NCBI GenBank assembly: GCA_038239195.1
Contig: JBBSEZ010000347.1
Location: forward strand, 1-10,875
DNA: 10,875 nt
From: JBBSEZ01 sp038239195
GTDB lineage: Bacteria; Planctomycetota; Planctomycetia; Gemmatales; Gemmataceae
Reading direction: 5' to 3'
Made by a program: the position numbers and the translations under genes. Shown here piece after piece: positions 1-6,641 of the stretch (positions are counted from its first letter, which is position 1; each line of letters opens with the position of its first letter). The notes under the pieces are model-generated. The model was not told where the DNA came from. It searched no databases and worked only from the letters and a program-made list of their open reading frames with translations.

Positions 1-55
1 CACGCGGTCTCTGGCTCCGCGTGGGCCTCGAAGACTCGGCCCACCCTACGAGGCC
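1..55. repeat. Hairpin-rich segment downstream of argC
   Basis: Three short perfect inverted repeats overlap here: CACGCGG (1-7) with CCGCGTG (17-23), TGGGCC (22-27) with GGCCCA (38-43), and GGCCTCG (24-30) with CGAGGCC (49-55). The last one begins directly after the argC stop when read on the minus strand, so it could end or stabilise the argC transcript. No T-tract follows on the minus strand, so it is not a standard intrinsic terminator. The window edge cuts the segment. Confidence 0.4.
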
Positions 56-1075
56 TCACAGCAGCGCCGTGCGCTCGTCGTGGCCATACATGCGGTTGAA
101 GTTCTGCACCGCGACGCCGGACGCTCCCCGCACGAGGTTGTCCTCGCAACCCAGTACGACGATCCGGTTGCGCACCACGCGCACCGTCAGGTCGAGGAAG
201 TTGGTGCCCGTGCAGTCCTTCGTGGCCGGGAGGTGCTCGACGACGCGCACGAAGGGGGCTCTCGCGTAATAGGACCGAAAGACGTCGAGCAGTTCCGCCT
301 CCGTGAAGGGACGGCGCGGCGTGGCGTAGATCGTCGCGAAGATGCCGCGGTCCATCGGGATGAGGTGCGGGGTGAAGATGACCTCGATCGGCTCGCCGGC
401 GACGTCGGAAAGCGCCTGCTCGATCTCCGGCGTGTGGCGATGCTTGCCGACCGAGTAGGCCGAGACGCTCTCGTTGCACTCCGGGAAGTGCGTCGTCAGC
501 TTGGGCGTTCGCCCCGCGCCGGAAACGCCACTTTTGCTGTCGATGATGATGCCGCGCGGCTCGACGTAGCGCCCGGCAACCAGCGGCGCCAGGCCGAGGA
601 TGGCCGGCTGGGGGTAGCAGCCGGGGTTGGCGACCAGCTGCGCCGTCTCGATCTCTTCGCCGTAGAGCTCTGGCAAGCCGTAGACCGCCTGGGCAAGGTG
701 GGCCAGGTCTTCGTGGCTCTCGCCGTACCACTGCGCATAGACGTTCGGGTCGCGCAGCCGGTAGTCGGCGCTCAGGTCGATGACGCGCATCCCGCGCTCG
801 AGGAGGCGGGGCAGGGTGGTCATGCTGGCCCCGTGCGGCAAACAGCCGAAGGCGCACGCGACGCCGCGCGCCATGAGCCGGTCGGCGTCGAACGGCTCGC
901 AGCGGAGGTCGATGCGAGCCGTCAGGCTGGGGTGTAGTTCGCTCAACCGTGGCGTGCCCTCCTGGCGTGACGTGGCGGCCACGATCTCCACGGCCGGGTG
1001 GCGCAGCAGGAGCTTGATGAGCTCCAGCGCCGTGTAGCCCGATGCGCCCAGGATGGCAACTTTGGTCATCACCAT
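56..1075 (-). CDS. argC: N-acetyl-gamma-glutamyl-phosphate reductase
   Basis: Catalyses the NADPH-dependent reduction of N-acetyl-glutamyl-5-phosphate to the semialdehyde, the third step of arginine biosynthesis in the cytoplasm. The protein is 339 aa, normal for the family. An N-terminal Rossmann motif GASGYTALEL lies at residues 10-19, the catalytic cysteine is C153 in VANPGCYP, SKSGVSGAGR lies at 180-189, and the active-site histidine motif GKHRHTPEIEQ at 210-220. The C-terminal DNLVRGASG block is also typical. The first codons are ATG GTG ATG, so the start may be 1075 or 1069; MTKVAILGASGYT, from 1069, looks most like other ArgC proteins. Neither start has a purine-rich ribosome-binding site, and both lie in the left arm of an inverted repeat shared with the divergent amidase. 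No other arg gene is visible in the window. Identity is very secure. Confidence 0.97.
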   Translation of the reverse strand: MVMTKVAILGASGYTALELIKLLLRHPAVEIVAATSRQEGTPRLSELHPSLTARIDLRCEPFDADRLMARGVACAFGCLPHGASMTTLPRLLERGMRVIDLSADYRLRDPNVYAQWYGESHEDLAHLAQAVYGLPELYGEEIETAQLVANPGCYPQPAILGLAPLVAGRYVEPRGIIIDSKSGVSGAGRTPKLTTHFPECNESVSAYSVGKHRHTPEIEQALSDVAGEPIEVIFTPHLIPMDRGIFATIYATPRRPFTEAELLDVFRSYYARAPFVRVVEHLPATKDCTGTNFLDLTVRVVRNRIVVLGCEDNLVRGASGVAVQNFNRMYGHDERTALL

Positions 1076-1197
1076 TAGCCCGTAGTCCGTAGTCCGTAGT
1101 CCGTAGCAAAGACTGCGGATGGTCAGTCCCTGCTCTCTAATGTACAGTGATCCGCTGGTGCCGACTACGGACTACGAACTACGGGCTAATGGTGATG
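1067..1197. repeat. 35-bp inverted repeat spanning two divergent gene starts
   Basis: The left arm (1067-1101) and right arm (1163-1197) are reverse complements at 34 of 35 positions; the single mismatch is in the CGTAGTC part. The spacer is 61 bp and contains a small 6-bp inverted repeat (GCGGAT 1115-1120, ATCCGC 1150-1155). Each arm ends exactly after three codons, ATG GTG ATG, of argC on the left and the amidase on the right, so both proteins begin Met-Val-Met and then diverge. Both genes have the identical leader ACTACGGGCTA directly before the ATG, with no Shine-Dalgarno sequence. The region must hold promoters for both genes, but I could not identify convincing -35/-10 boxes. Confidence 0.9.
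1081..1106 (+). repeat. Tandem heptamer CGTAGTC
   Basis: Three perfect head-to-tail copies of CGTAGTC (1081-1101) are followed by a partial fourth, CGTAG. The complementary heptamers GACTACG, GACTACG and AACTACG occur at 1163-1183, in the right arm of the larger inverted repeat. Short heptameric tandem repeats of this kind resemble the STRR elements described in cyanobacteria. Whether this one is dispersed through the host genome cannot be seen here. Confidence 0.85.
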
Positions 1198-2532
1198 CTC
1201 CCGACCATCCTCGCTGCGGCAGAATCGATCCGCCAGGGCAAGCTTTTGCCCCTCGCGCTTCTCGACGCCTGCCTGGAGCGCATCGACCAGCACGAGGCGC
1301 GGGTACGTGCCTGGGTGTTCGTGGACCGCGAGGCGGCGAGGGCGCAGGCGGAGCGCTGTGCCGAGGAAATTCGCAAGGGGCAGTGGCGTGGGCCGCTGCA
1401 CGGCGTCCCGCTCGGCGTCAAGGACATCTTCGACGTCTTCGACTGGCCGACCGCGGGGGGATCGACGTTGTGGAAAGCAAGCGTGGCGCGGCACGACGCC
1501 ACGGTGGTGCGGAAACTGCGCGAGGCCGGGGCGGTGCTGCTCGGCAAGACGGTGACGACGCAGTACGCCAGCTTCGACCCGTCCCCGACGCGCAACCCGT
1601 GGGGCCTGTCGCGCACGCCGGGCGGGTCGAGCAGTGGCTCCGCCGCCGCCCTTGCCTCCGGCGCGTGCCTGGGCGCGCTCGCCTCGCAGACGGGCGGGTC
1701 GATCACGCGCCCTGCTTCCTACTGCGGCGTGCCGAGCTGCAAGCCGACCTTTGGCCGATGCAGCACCCACGGCGTCCTGTCGCTGGCGCCGTCGATGGAC
1801 CACGTTGGGACGATGGCGCGCAGCGTGCGCGACGTGGCCGTCCTCCTCCAGACCATCGCCGGGCCCGACCCGCTCGATCCGACGGCAAGCAGCCGGCCGG
1901 TGCCGAACTGGACGGCCACGCTCGACGGCCCGCAGCGCCCGCCCGTCCTGGGCCGGTTGCGCGGCCTTTTCGAGGAACTGGCCAGCGCGGAGGTGCGCGA
2001 AGCGATGGACCGCACCGCTGCCGTGCTCGTCCAGAAAGGCGCGACGATTCAGGACGTCGCGCTCCCGGCCGGCTTCGCGGAGGTGTTGCCGCGCCACCGC
2101 GTCGTCATGGCCGTCGAGGCGGCAGCCTATCATCAGGGGCGCCTGCGCCGGCATCCCGAAGATTACGGGCCCTGCATCACCGGCTTGCTCGAGGAAGGGC
2201 TCGCTTGCCCCGCCCCGGAATACGCGCGCTGCAAGGAGCACCAGAAGGAGCTGCGCCGGGAAATGCTCGCTTGCCTGAAAGGGGTGACCGCCCTCCTGAC
2301 ACCGGCGACGACGATGGCCGCGCCGGACGCGGCGACGACCGGCGACCCCGCCTTCAACTCGCCATGGAGCTACACCGGCTTTCCGACGGTGTCGCTGCCA
2401 GTGGCGAGCTCGCAGGAGGGCCTGCCGCTGGCAATCCAGCTCGTCGGCAGGCCGTGGGGGGAGGGCGAGGCGCTCGGCGCGGCGGCGTGGTGCGAGGACG
2501 TGCTGGGTTACGCGATCGGGCTGCCGCGATGA
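1189..2532 (+). CDS. Amidase-signature family hydrolase (GatA-like)
   Basis: A 447-aa member of the amidase signature family, which hydrolyses amide bonds using a Ser-cisSer-Lys triad; the substrate is unknown. The catalytic lysine is K78 in GVPLGVKDIFD, the Gly/Ser-rich loop TPGGSSSGSAAA spans 143-154, and the nucleophile is S171 in QTGGSITRPASYCG. All triad positions are present, so the enzyme is probably active. Gln replaces the Asp found before TGGS in GatA, as in many free-standing amidases. No gatB or gatC is adjacent, so a stand-alone amidase is more likely than the tRNA amidotransferase subunit. The reading frame is open upstream to GTG at 1147, but the ATG at 1189 (or 1195) is a better start because the extra residues have no family resemblance. 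There is no Shine-Dalgarno sequence. The gene ends 9 bp from the convergent SulP gene. Confidence 0.9.
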   Translation: MVMLPTILAAAESIRQGKLLPLALLDACLERIDQHEARVRAWVFVDREAARAQAERCAEEIRKGQWRGPLHGVPLGVKDIFDVFDWPTAGGSTLWKASVARHDATVVRKLREAGAVLLGKTVTTQYASFDPSPTRNPWGLSRTPGGSSSGSAAALASGACLGALASQTGGSITRPASYCGVPSCKPTFGRCSTHGVLSLAPSMDHVGTMARSVRDVAVLLQTIAGPDPLDPTASSRPVPNWTATLDGPQRPPVLGRLRGLFEELASAEVREAMDRTAAVLVQKGATIQDVALPAGFAEVLPRHRVVMAVEAAAYHQGRLRRHPEDYGPCITGLLEEGLACPAPEYARCKEHQKELRREMLACLKGVTALLTPATTMAAPDAATTGDPAFNSPWSYTGFPTVSLPVASSQEGLPLAIQLVGRPWGEGEALGAAAWCEDVLGYAIGLPR

Positions 2533-2541
2533 GCGCGGAGG

Positions 2542-4308
2542 TCAAATCATGTAATACCACCCCTTCTCCATCTCGCTGTCGAACCGGCGCGGGCAGGTGG
2601 CGCAGCGGTCGTCGCCCAGCAGTTCGTAGGCCCGGCGCACAGCCTTGAGGGTGGACGACGGCGACGGCCCCTCGCTGGGCTCGGCGGGGGCATCTTCCAG
2701 AAAGACGTGCTCCCGCGGCAGCCAGTGGTGGAAGCCGAGTCGTTCCAGCGCCGCCGAGAAGTCCGCGCGCACCCCGCAGAGCAACACCGTGACCTTGCGC
2801 TGCTGCATCGTTTCGAGGAAGTGCTGTAGCCGCTCCATGCAGACCATGTCGGGGTTGCGCGTCCGCTTGAGCCGCAGCACGATCACGCGGGCGCCTTCGT
2901 CCGCGCGCGTCGTCAGCGTGGCGAGGTGCTGATCGAGCTCCTGCGAGGCACCGAAGAACAATTCGCCCTCGAGGCTGAACAGGACCAGCTTGCCGCAAGG
3001 CGGGTCGTCGGGTTGCCGCTCGCGAAGGACGCGCTCGCGGCTGACGACCAACTCGCTGGCGAGCAACCGGGCGGCGCGTGGGACGAAGAACAGGAACGAC
3101 AGGAAGACGCCGATGAGGATCGAGAACTCGATGCTGATGAACACGGCGGCGAACGCGGTGCCCAGCGCGGTGCGCGCGTCGAACTTCGTGGCGCGCAGGC
3201 AGTAGGCGAGGCGCGGCCAGTCCACCAGGCGCCAGGCGGTAACGAGCAACAGGCCGGCCAGGGCAGGGCGGGGGACGTACCGGGCAAGGTCGGCGAACAG
3301 CACCACGGCGAGGGCCACCACCAGGGCGGCCAGGACGCCCGAGACGCGGCTGAAGGCGCCGGCCTGGTAGTTGATGGCGGAGCGCGTCAGGGAGCCCGAG
3401 CCGGGCATGCACTGAAAGAGGCCGCCCCCGAGATTGGCCAGCCCTTCGCCGAGGCACTGGCGGTTGTAGTCGAGCGGCTGGCGGGTACGCGCCGCGATCG
3501 ACTTGGCGATGGCGATCGCCTCCAGCAGGCCCAGGAGCGCGATGGCCAGGGCGCTGCCGGCCAACTCGCGGACCCACTGGAACGGCACCTGGGGGAAATG
3601 GAACGAGGGCAAGTCATCGGGGACCACCAGGGGCGGCTTCTCCTGCCAGTCGAGCAGCCAGGCCATCAGCGACGCCAGCACGAGCGCCAGCAGCATGTCG
3701 GGCAGGGGGGCGCCGAGGCGTTTGCCCAGGGCGCGCAGGCCGATCACCACGAGCACGGTCCCCAGGGCGATGAGGATCGCGGTCGGCTGCAAGGGGCCTC
3801 CCTCCGCGAGGGTGTGCCACAAGCGGACCAGGAGATGCTGACGTCCGTTGCCGACGCTGTGCAGGCCGAGCAGGCTGGGGACCTGGCTCAGGGCGACGAG
3901 GAACGCGGCCCCAAGCATGAAGCCCAGCACCACGGACTCGGACACGAAGCGCGTCAAGTCGCCCAGGCGCAGGAAGTAGATGGCGACCTGGAAGGCGCCG
4001 ACGAGAAGGGAGAGCAGGAAAACGGCCTCGATCGGCCGAAACCCCGGAACGGCGCCGATGCTCGCCGCGGCACTGAAAACGACGAGCGAGATGGCGTTCG
4101 TCGGGCCGTTGATGAGGTGCGAGGAAGAGCCGAAGATCGAGCCGAGCGCCGTCATCACGATGGCGGTGTACAGCCCATAGCGCGGGTCGATCCCTGCGAT
4201 CAGCGCGTAGGCCATCGCCTGCGGCAGGGCCACCGCCGCGACGGTCAGCCCCGCGATGGTGTCGCGCCGCAGTTCGGTCCAGCCGTACCGCCATCCTCGT
4301 TCGGACAT
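2542..4308 (-). CDS. SulP (SLC26)-family anion transporter with STAS domain
   Basis: An inner-membrane transporter of 588 aa, probably for sulfate, bicarbonate or another small anion; the substrate cannot be read from sequence. Residues 1-410 hold the hydrophobic SulP core, with an N-terminal TIAGLTVAAVALPQAMAYALI segment, GPTNAISL at 68-75 and the family motif PGSGSLTRSAIN at 302-313. A STAS domain follows at about 440-540 (LVLFSLEGELFFGASQEL onwards). An extra tail of about 45 aa carries a C-x-x-C pair (C569, C572). The start ATG at 4306-4308 is preceded by GAGG seven bases upstream. The frame stays open another 72 codons into the creatininase gene, but that stretch is Arg/Pro/Ser-rich and is not homologous. 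The gene starts 22 bp after the creatininase stop, so the two are probably one transcript. Confidence 0.94.
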   Translation of the reverse strand: MSERGWRYGWTELRRDTIAGLTVAAVALPQAMAYALIAGIDPRYGLYTAIVMTALGSIFGSSSHLINGPTNAISLVVFSAAASIGAVPGFRPIEAVFLLSLLVGAFQVAIYFLRLGDLTRFVSESVVLGFMLGAAFLVALSQVPSLLGLHSVGNGRQHLLVRLWHTLAEGGPLQPTAILIALGTVLVVIGLRALGKRLGAPLPDMLLALVLASLMAWLLDWQEKPPLVVPDDLPSFHFPQVPFQWVRELAGSALAIALLGLLEAIAIAKSIAARTRQPLDYNRQCLGEGLANLGGGLFQCMPGSGSLTRSAINYQAGAFSRVSGVLAALVVALAVVLFADLARYVPRPALAGLLLVTAWRLVDWPRLAYCLRATKFDARTALGTAFAAVFISIEFSILIGVFLSFLFFVPRAARLLASELVVSRERVLRERQPDDPPCGKLVLFSLEGELFFGASQELDQHLATLTTRADEGARVIVLRLKRTRNPDMVCMERLQHFLETMQQRKVTVLLCGVRADFSAALERLGFHHWLPREHVFLEDAPAEPSEGPSPSSTLKAVRRAYELLGDDRCATCPRRFDSEMEKGWYYMI

Positions 4309-4330
4309 CGCAGCGCCTCGAGGACGTGGT

Positions 4331-5077
4331 TCACTGGGGAAGGGGTCGTCGCAGGAGCGCCTGGACCACCTCGACGGTGCGGCCGATGGCGGCATCGAGG
4401 AAGGCACGCCCCTTCTCCGCCGTGGCGCGTTCCGGGTAGCCCACGGCGCCGTGGTCGGTGCGCTGGTGCATGTCCTCGGCCAGGTAGAGGCCGCGCAGTA
4501 CCGGGTCGTCGCGCGGCGGGTCATCCTTGATCTGGTCGCCGTGTACCAGGTCGGGCCGCAACGCCAGCATCATGGCCGTCTCGTACTCGCAGGCGTGGCC
4601 CATGACCTTGCGCGGGCCGATGGCCAGTGCGGCGAGCTCCTTGTCCGCCAGGTCCCAGTAGGAGCCGGCCGCGAGGACGTGCGTCGGGTAGCGCGGCTGC
4701 AAGCGCCGCAGGGCCACGTGCATCGTGTCGATGTTGCCGCCGTGCCCGTTCAACAGCAGCAGCCGTTGATGGCCATCCTGGAGCAGCGGCACGAGAAGGT
4801 CGCACAGCATGGCGACGTGCGTATCGACCTCGGCGGAGAGCGTGGCCCCGAAGCGCAGATGATGGGCGCTGGCGCCGAGCCAGAGCGTTGGCAGCAGGAG
4901 CACGTTCTCGCGCAGGCGCGTCTCGACCCCCTCGGCGACGCCGGTCACCAGGACGGTGTCGGTGATGGTGGGCAGGTGATGACTGTGCTGTTCGCAGGCG
5001 GCGATGGGCGCCACGACGATCGTGCTGTCGCGCGGCACGCGCCGGAGCTGCGGAAACGTCATCTCGTGGAACTTCAC
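4331..5077 (-). CDS. Creatininase-family metal-dependent amidohydrolase
   Basis: A 248-aa protein of the creatininase family, which hydrolyses cyclic or linear amides with a binuclear metal site; members include creatininase, the formamide hydrolase ArfB and the mycofactocin peptidase MftE. Visible ligand positions are E29, H31 and D40 in CEQHSHHLPTITD, H112 in LLNGHGGNID, and the acidic cluster E164/E166 in HACEYETAMMLALRP. The site therefore looks complete. The start is taken as GTG at 5075-5077, because GGAGG (5085-5089) lies seven bases upstream; a GTG at 5116 would fall inside a hairpin and lacks this site. It is the first gene of a probable two-gene operon with the SulP transporter. Neither mycofactocin nor riboflavin/F420 genes are adjacent, so the substrate remains open. 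Confidence 0.9.
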   Translation of the reverse strand: MKFHEMTFPQLRRVPRDSTIVVAPIAACEQHSHHLPTITDTVLVTGVAEGVETRLRENVLLLPTLWLGASAHHLRFGATLSAEVDTHVAMLCDLLVPLLQDGHQRLLLLNGHGGNIDTMHVALRRLQPRYPTHVLAAGSYWDLADKELAALAIGPRKVMGHACEYETAMMLALRPDLVHGDQIKDDPPRDDPVLRGLYLAEDMHQRTDHGAVGYPERATAEKGRAFLDAAIGRTVEVVQALLRRPLPQ

Positions 5078-5084
5078 GGTCGGT

Positions 5085-5089
5085 CCTCC
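5085..5089 (-). promoter_or_regulatory. Ribosome-binding site deciding the creatininase start
   Basis: On the minus strand this reads GGAGG, seven bases before the GTG at 5077. It selects that GTG over the in-frame GTG at 5116. Confidence 0.75.
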
Positions 5090-5093
5090 ACGG

Positions 5094-5118
5094 GTGTGGG
5101 TGGCCGGGCCACCCACGC
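5094..5118 (-). promoter_or_regulatory. Perfect hairpin just upstream of the creatininase ribosome-binding site
   Basis: GTGGGTGGC (5096-5104) pairs perfectly with GCCACCCAC (5108-5116) across a three-base loop, and one G-T wobble plus one more G-C pair extend it. The stem ends five to six bases from the GGAGG on the minus-strand message. No U-run follows, so it is not a terminator. If the transcript starts upstream it could affect mRNA stability or ribosome access. Function is inference. Confidence 0.5.
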
Positions 5119-5345
5119 GATAGCGGGCGCGCGCAAGTTTGGGCCGCGCGATAGTTCCAATCTACGAAGTGGGCCGTTGCCGGCCGCGCCGAGCCCGACG
5201 GTTCTGCGGTCTGCGACGAGAGGAGAAGGGGCTCGCGGAGGATTTCCGCGAGACGACTCTTTTTTGCTGGCGAAACTTGCGTCGGTCCGTTACGTTAGAT
5301 TGTTGGGAAAGTTGGTGCCCACGAGGCGCCTGGAGGGCTGAATTC
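5119..5345. other. Divergent intergenic region, creatininase / STN-like gene
   Basis: This stretch between two divergent genes must contain both promoters. It is less GC-rich near 5259-5312, where runs such as TTTTTT and GTTAGATTGTT occur, so the rightward promoter is probably there. I could not find a -35/-10 pair at standard spacing. A weak -10-like TAGATT is at 5296-5301. The plus-strand reading frame is open through this region but has no family resemblance. Confidence 0.4.
5232..5265 (+). promoter_or_regulatory. GC hairpin followed by T-run upstream of the STN-like gene
   Basis: CTCGCGGA (5232-5239) and TCCGCGAG (5245-5252) form a perfect 8-bp stem with a five-base loop. A run of six T residues lies at 5260-5265, about seven bases after the stem. 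This resembles a terminator or attenuator with a long stem-to-T distance. No plus-strand gene precedes it, so it may be a leader attenuator or simply insulate the next gene. Whether it is transcribed is unknown. Confidence 0.4.
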
Positions 5346-6545
5346 ATGTCCGTCGGATGCCGACGCCTACTGTTTTTGGGGCTGGCCCTGCTGGCCGCGT
5401 TGCCGTTGGCGAGCGCTCCAAGGGCGCTTGCCGACCCCATCGCCGATGCCAAGGCCCGCATGGAGATCGAGTCGCAGCGCGTTGAACGGCGCTTCGCCGC
5501 CGACCGCCTCGCCGCGTACAAGTTGGTGCGCACCGCCACGCCCGACTACCTCCTGGCGGCCGAGAAGATCTACGCCCTGCGGTCGATGCTCGAGGCCGAT
5601 ACCGCCCTCCGGATGGGCCGCCGCATCGACATGCTCAACACGCTCAAGTTCGACCTCGACAACATGAAGAAGGTCGCCGCCGAGCACCGCAAGGCCGCCG
5701 GGCCGCGCGATAGCGACCTGGCCCGCTTCGCCGAACGCGACGCCCGGGCGACGGTTCGGCGCGACTATCGCTCGTCCGACCTCGATCGCAAGGAGCGCGT
5801 GCGCGAGGGCGAGTCGATCATCGGCTCGCGAAGCAAGGCGCTGGCCGACTCGCGCGACCGGAAGGCGAAGACGAGCTCCGGCTGGCTGGGGGCGATGGCC
5901 TCGGTCGATAAGTCGAACACCCTGCCGCGCGGCAACATCGAGTTCCCGCGCAACTGGCGCGAGCTGTCGATGAAGCGCATGAAGCCTTCGACGATGACGG
6001 CCAAGGAGCGGGCCATCATGAAGTCCCTCAGCAGGGTCATCAGCGTCGATTACTCGAGCAATAGTTTCTCCGAAGTGATCGACTCGCTCGAGAAGCTGAC
6101 GGGGCAGAGCCTCGTCGTCGATAAGCTCGGTCTGGACGAGGCGGCCTTGACCTACGAGAGCATGGTCTCCTGCAAGCTCAAGGCCACGACGCGCACGGTG
6201 CTGAAGAAGATCCTGGGCGACCTGAACCTCGCCTACGTGGTCAAGGACCAGACGATCTTCATCACGTCCAAGGCGCGAGCCAAGCAGATGACGACCACGC
6301 GCGTCTACTACGTCGGCGACCTCGCCCCCGTCGTGGACCAGCGCCTCGGGCCGATCGGGTCGCAGCTCGCCATGCTCGCGGCGGTCCAGAACTTGACGAA
6401 CTTGATTACCCGGACCATCGAGCCGCAGAGCTGGCAGATCAACAACCCCGACGCGGTCGGCACGATCGACTTCAACCCCCTCCTGCAGGCCCTGGTTGTG
6501 ACGCAGAGCGCCGAGATGCATTTCGCACTCGGGGGCCTGCGCTGA
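5346..6545 (+). CDS. Exported protein with secretin-N/STN-like domain
   Basis: A 399-aa protein of unknown function. A signal peptide is clear: MSVGCRR, a hydrophobic stretch (8-22) and likely cleavage after APRALA (residue 29). Residues 31-185 are charged, Arg/Ala-rich and probably helical. A conserved linker, LPRGNIEFPRNW, follows. Residues 231-308 match the beta-alpha-beta pattern of STN/secretin N-domains (VISVDYSSNSFSEVIDSLEKL, then LKKILGDLNLAYVVKDQTIFI). A last part, 315-399, begins TTRVYYVGDL and resembles the second short repeat seen in secretin N-domain proteins. The beta-barrel secretin domain is absent, so this is a soluble periplasmic-type protein, not a pore. The start ATG has GGAGGG (5332-5337) eight bases upstream. 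This architecture is, to my knowledge, typical of planctomycetes. Domain naming is moderately certain; function is not known. Confidence 0.8.
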   Translation: MSVGCRRLLFLGLALLAALPLASAPRALADPIADAKARMEIESQRVERRFAADRLAAYKLVRTATPDYLLAAEKIYALRSMLEADTALRMGRRIDMLNTLKFDLDNMKKVAAEHRKAAGPRDSDLARFAERDARATVRRDYRSSDLDRKERVREGESIIGSRSKALADSRDRKAKTSSGWLGAMASVDKSNTLPRGNIEFPRNWRELSMKRMKPSTMTAKERAIMKSLSRVISVDYSSNSFSEVIDSLEKLTGQSLVVDKLGLDEAALTYESMVSCKLKATTRTVLKKILGDLNLAYVVKDQTIFITSKARAKQMTTTRVYYVGDLAPVVDQRLGPIGSQLAMLAAVQNLTNLITRTIEPQSWQINNPDAVGTIDFNPLLQALVVTQSAEMHFALGGLR

Positions 6546-6567
6546 GCGGCCAGCGGTTGTTTGCGCG

Positions 6568-6603
6568 AAGCCTCGAGCGGCGCCTGTTGCCGTTCGAGGC
6601 TTT
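6568..6603 (+). terminator. Intrinsic terminator after the STN-like gene
   Basis: AGCCTCGAGCGGC (6569-6581) pairs with GCCGTTCGAGGCT (6589-6601), with one G-T wobble, and one A-T pair extends it at the base. The loop is GCCTGTT. A short T-rich tail follows (TTTGCGTGTTT). It starts 22 bp after the stop codon and precedes the ribosome-binding site of the cupin gene, so the cupin probably has its own promoter or depends on readthrough. Confidence 0.7.
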
Positions 6604-6641
6604 GCGTGTTTGACGGCCCCTTTTCCCGGAGGAGCGCGAAC

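Noticed and set aside
80..937. Long plus-strand open frame opposite argC
   Set aside because: It is an antisense shadow in high-GC DNA, Arg/Val/Gly/Asp-rich with no family resemblance, while argC on the other strand is unambiguous.
1081..1183. CRISPR array
   Set aside because: The repeat unit is only seven bases, copies are directly tandem without unique spacers, and the second group is inverted; no cas gene is present.
1119..2648. 509-codon plus-strand frame over the amidase
   Set aside because: Out of frame with the amidase, very Arg/Gly/Ala/Pro-rich and without recognisable motifs; the amidase frame carries the full catalytic triad.
4309..4524. In-frame 72-codon N-terminal extension of the SulP transporter
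   Set aside because: It overlaps the end of the creatininase gene, is Arg/Pro/Ser-rich, and the ATG at 4308 has its own ribosome-binding site.
2926..4530. 534-codon plus-strand frame opposite the SulP gene
   Set aside because: Composition is Gln/Glu/Gly/Arg-rich, as expected from the complement of a hydrophobic membrane protein; no domain is visible.
5277..5301. Sigma-70-type promoter TTGCGT / TAGATT before the STN-like gene
   Set aside because: The boxes are only 13 bases apart, too close for a standard promoter, and both match consensus weakly.
5139..5345. In-frame N-terminal extension of the STN-like protein
   Set aside because: It would bury the signal peptide, and the ATG at 5346 has a strong GGAGGG site at good spacing.
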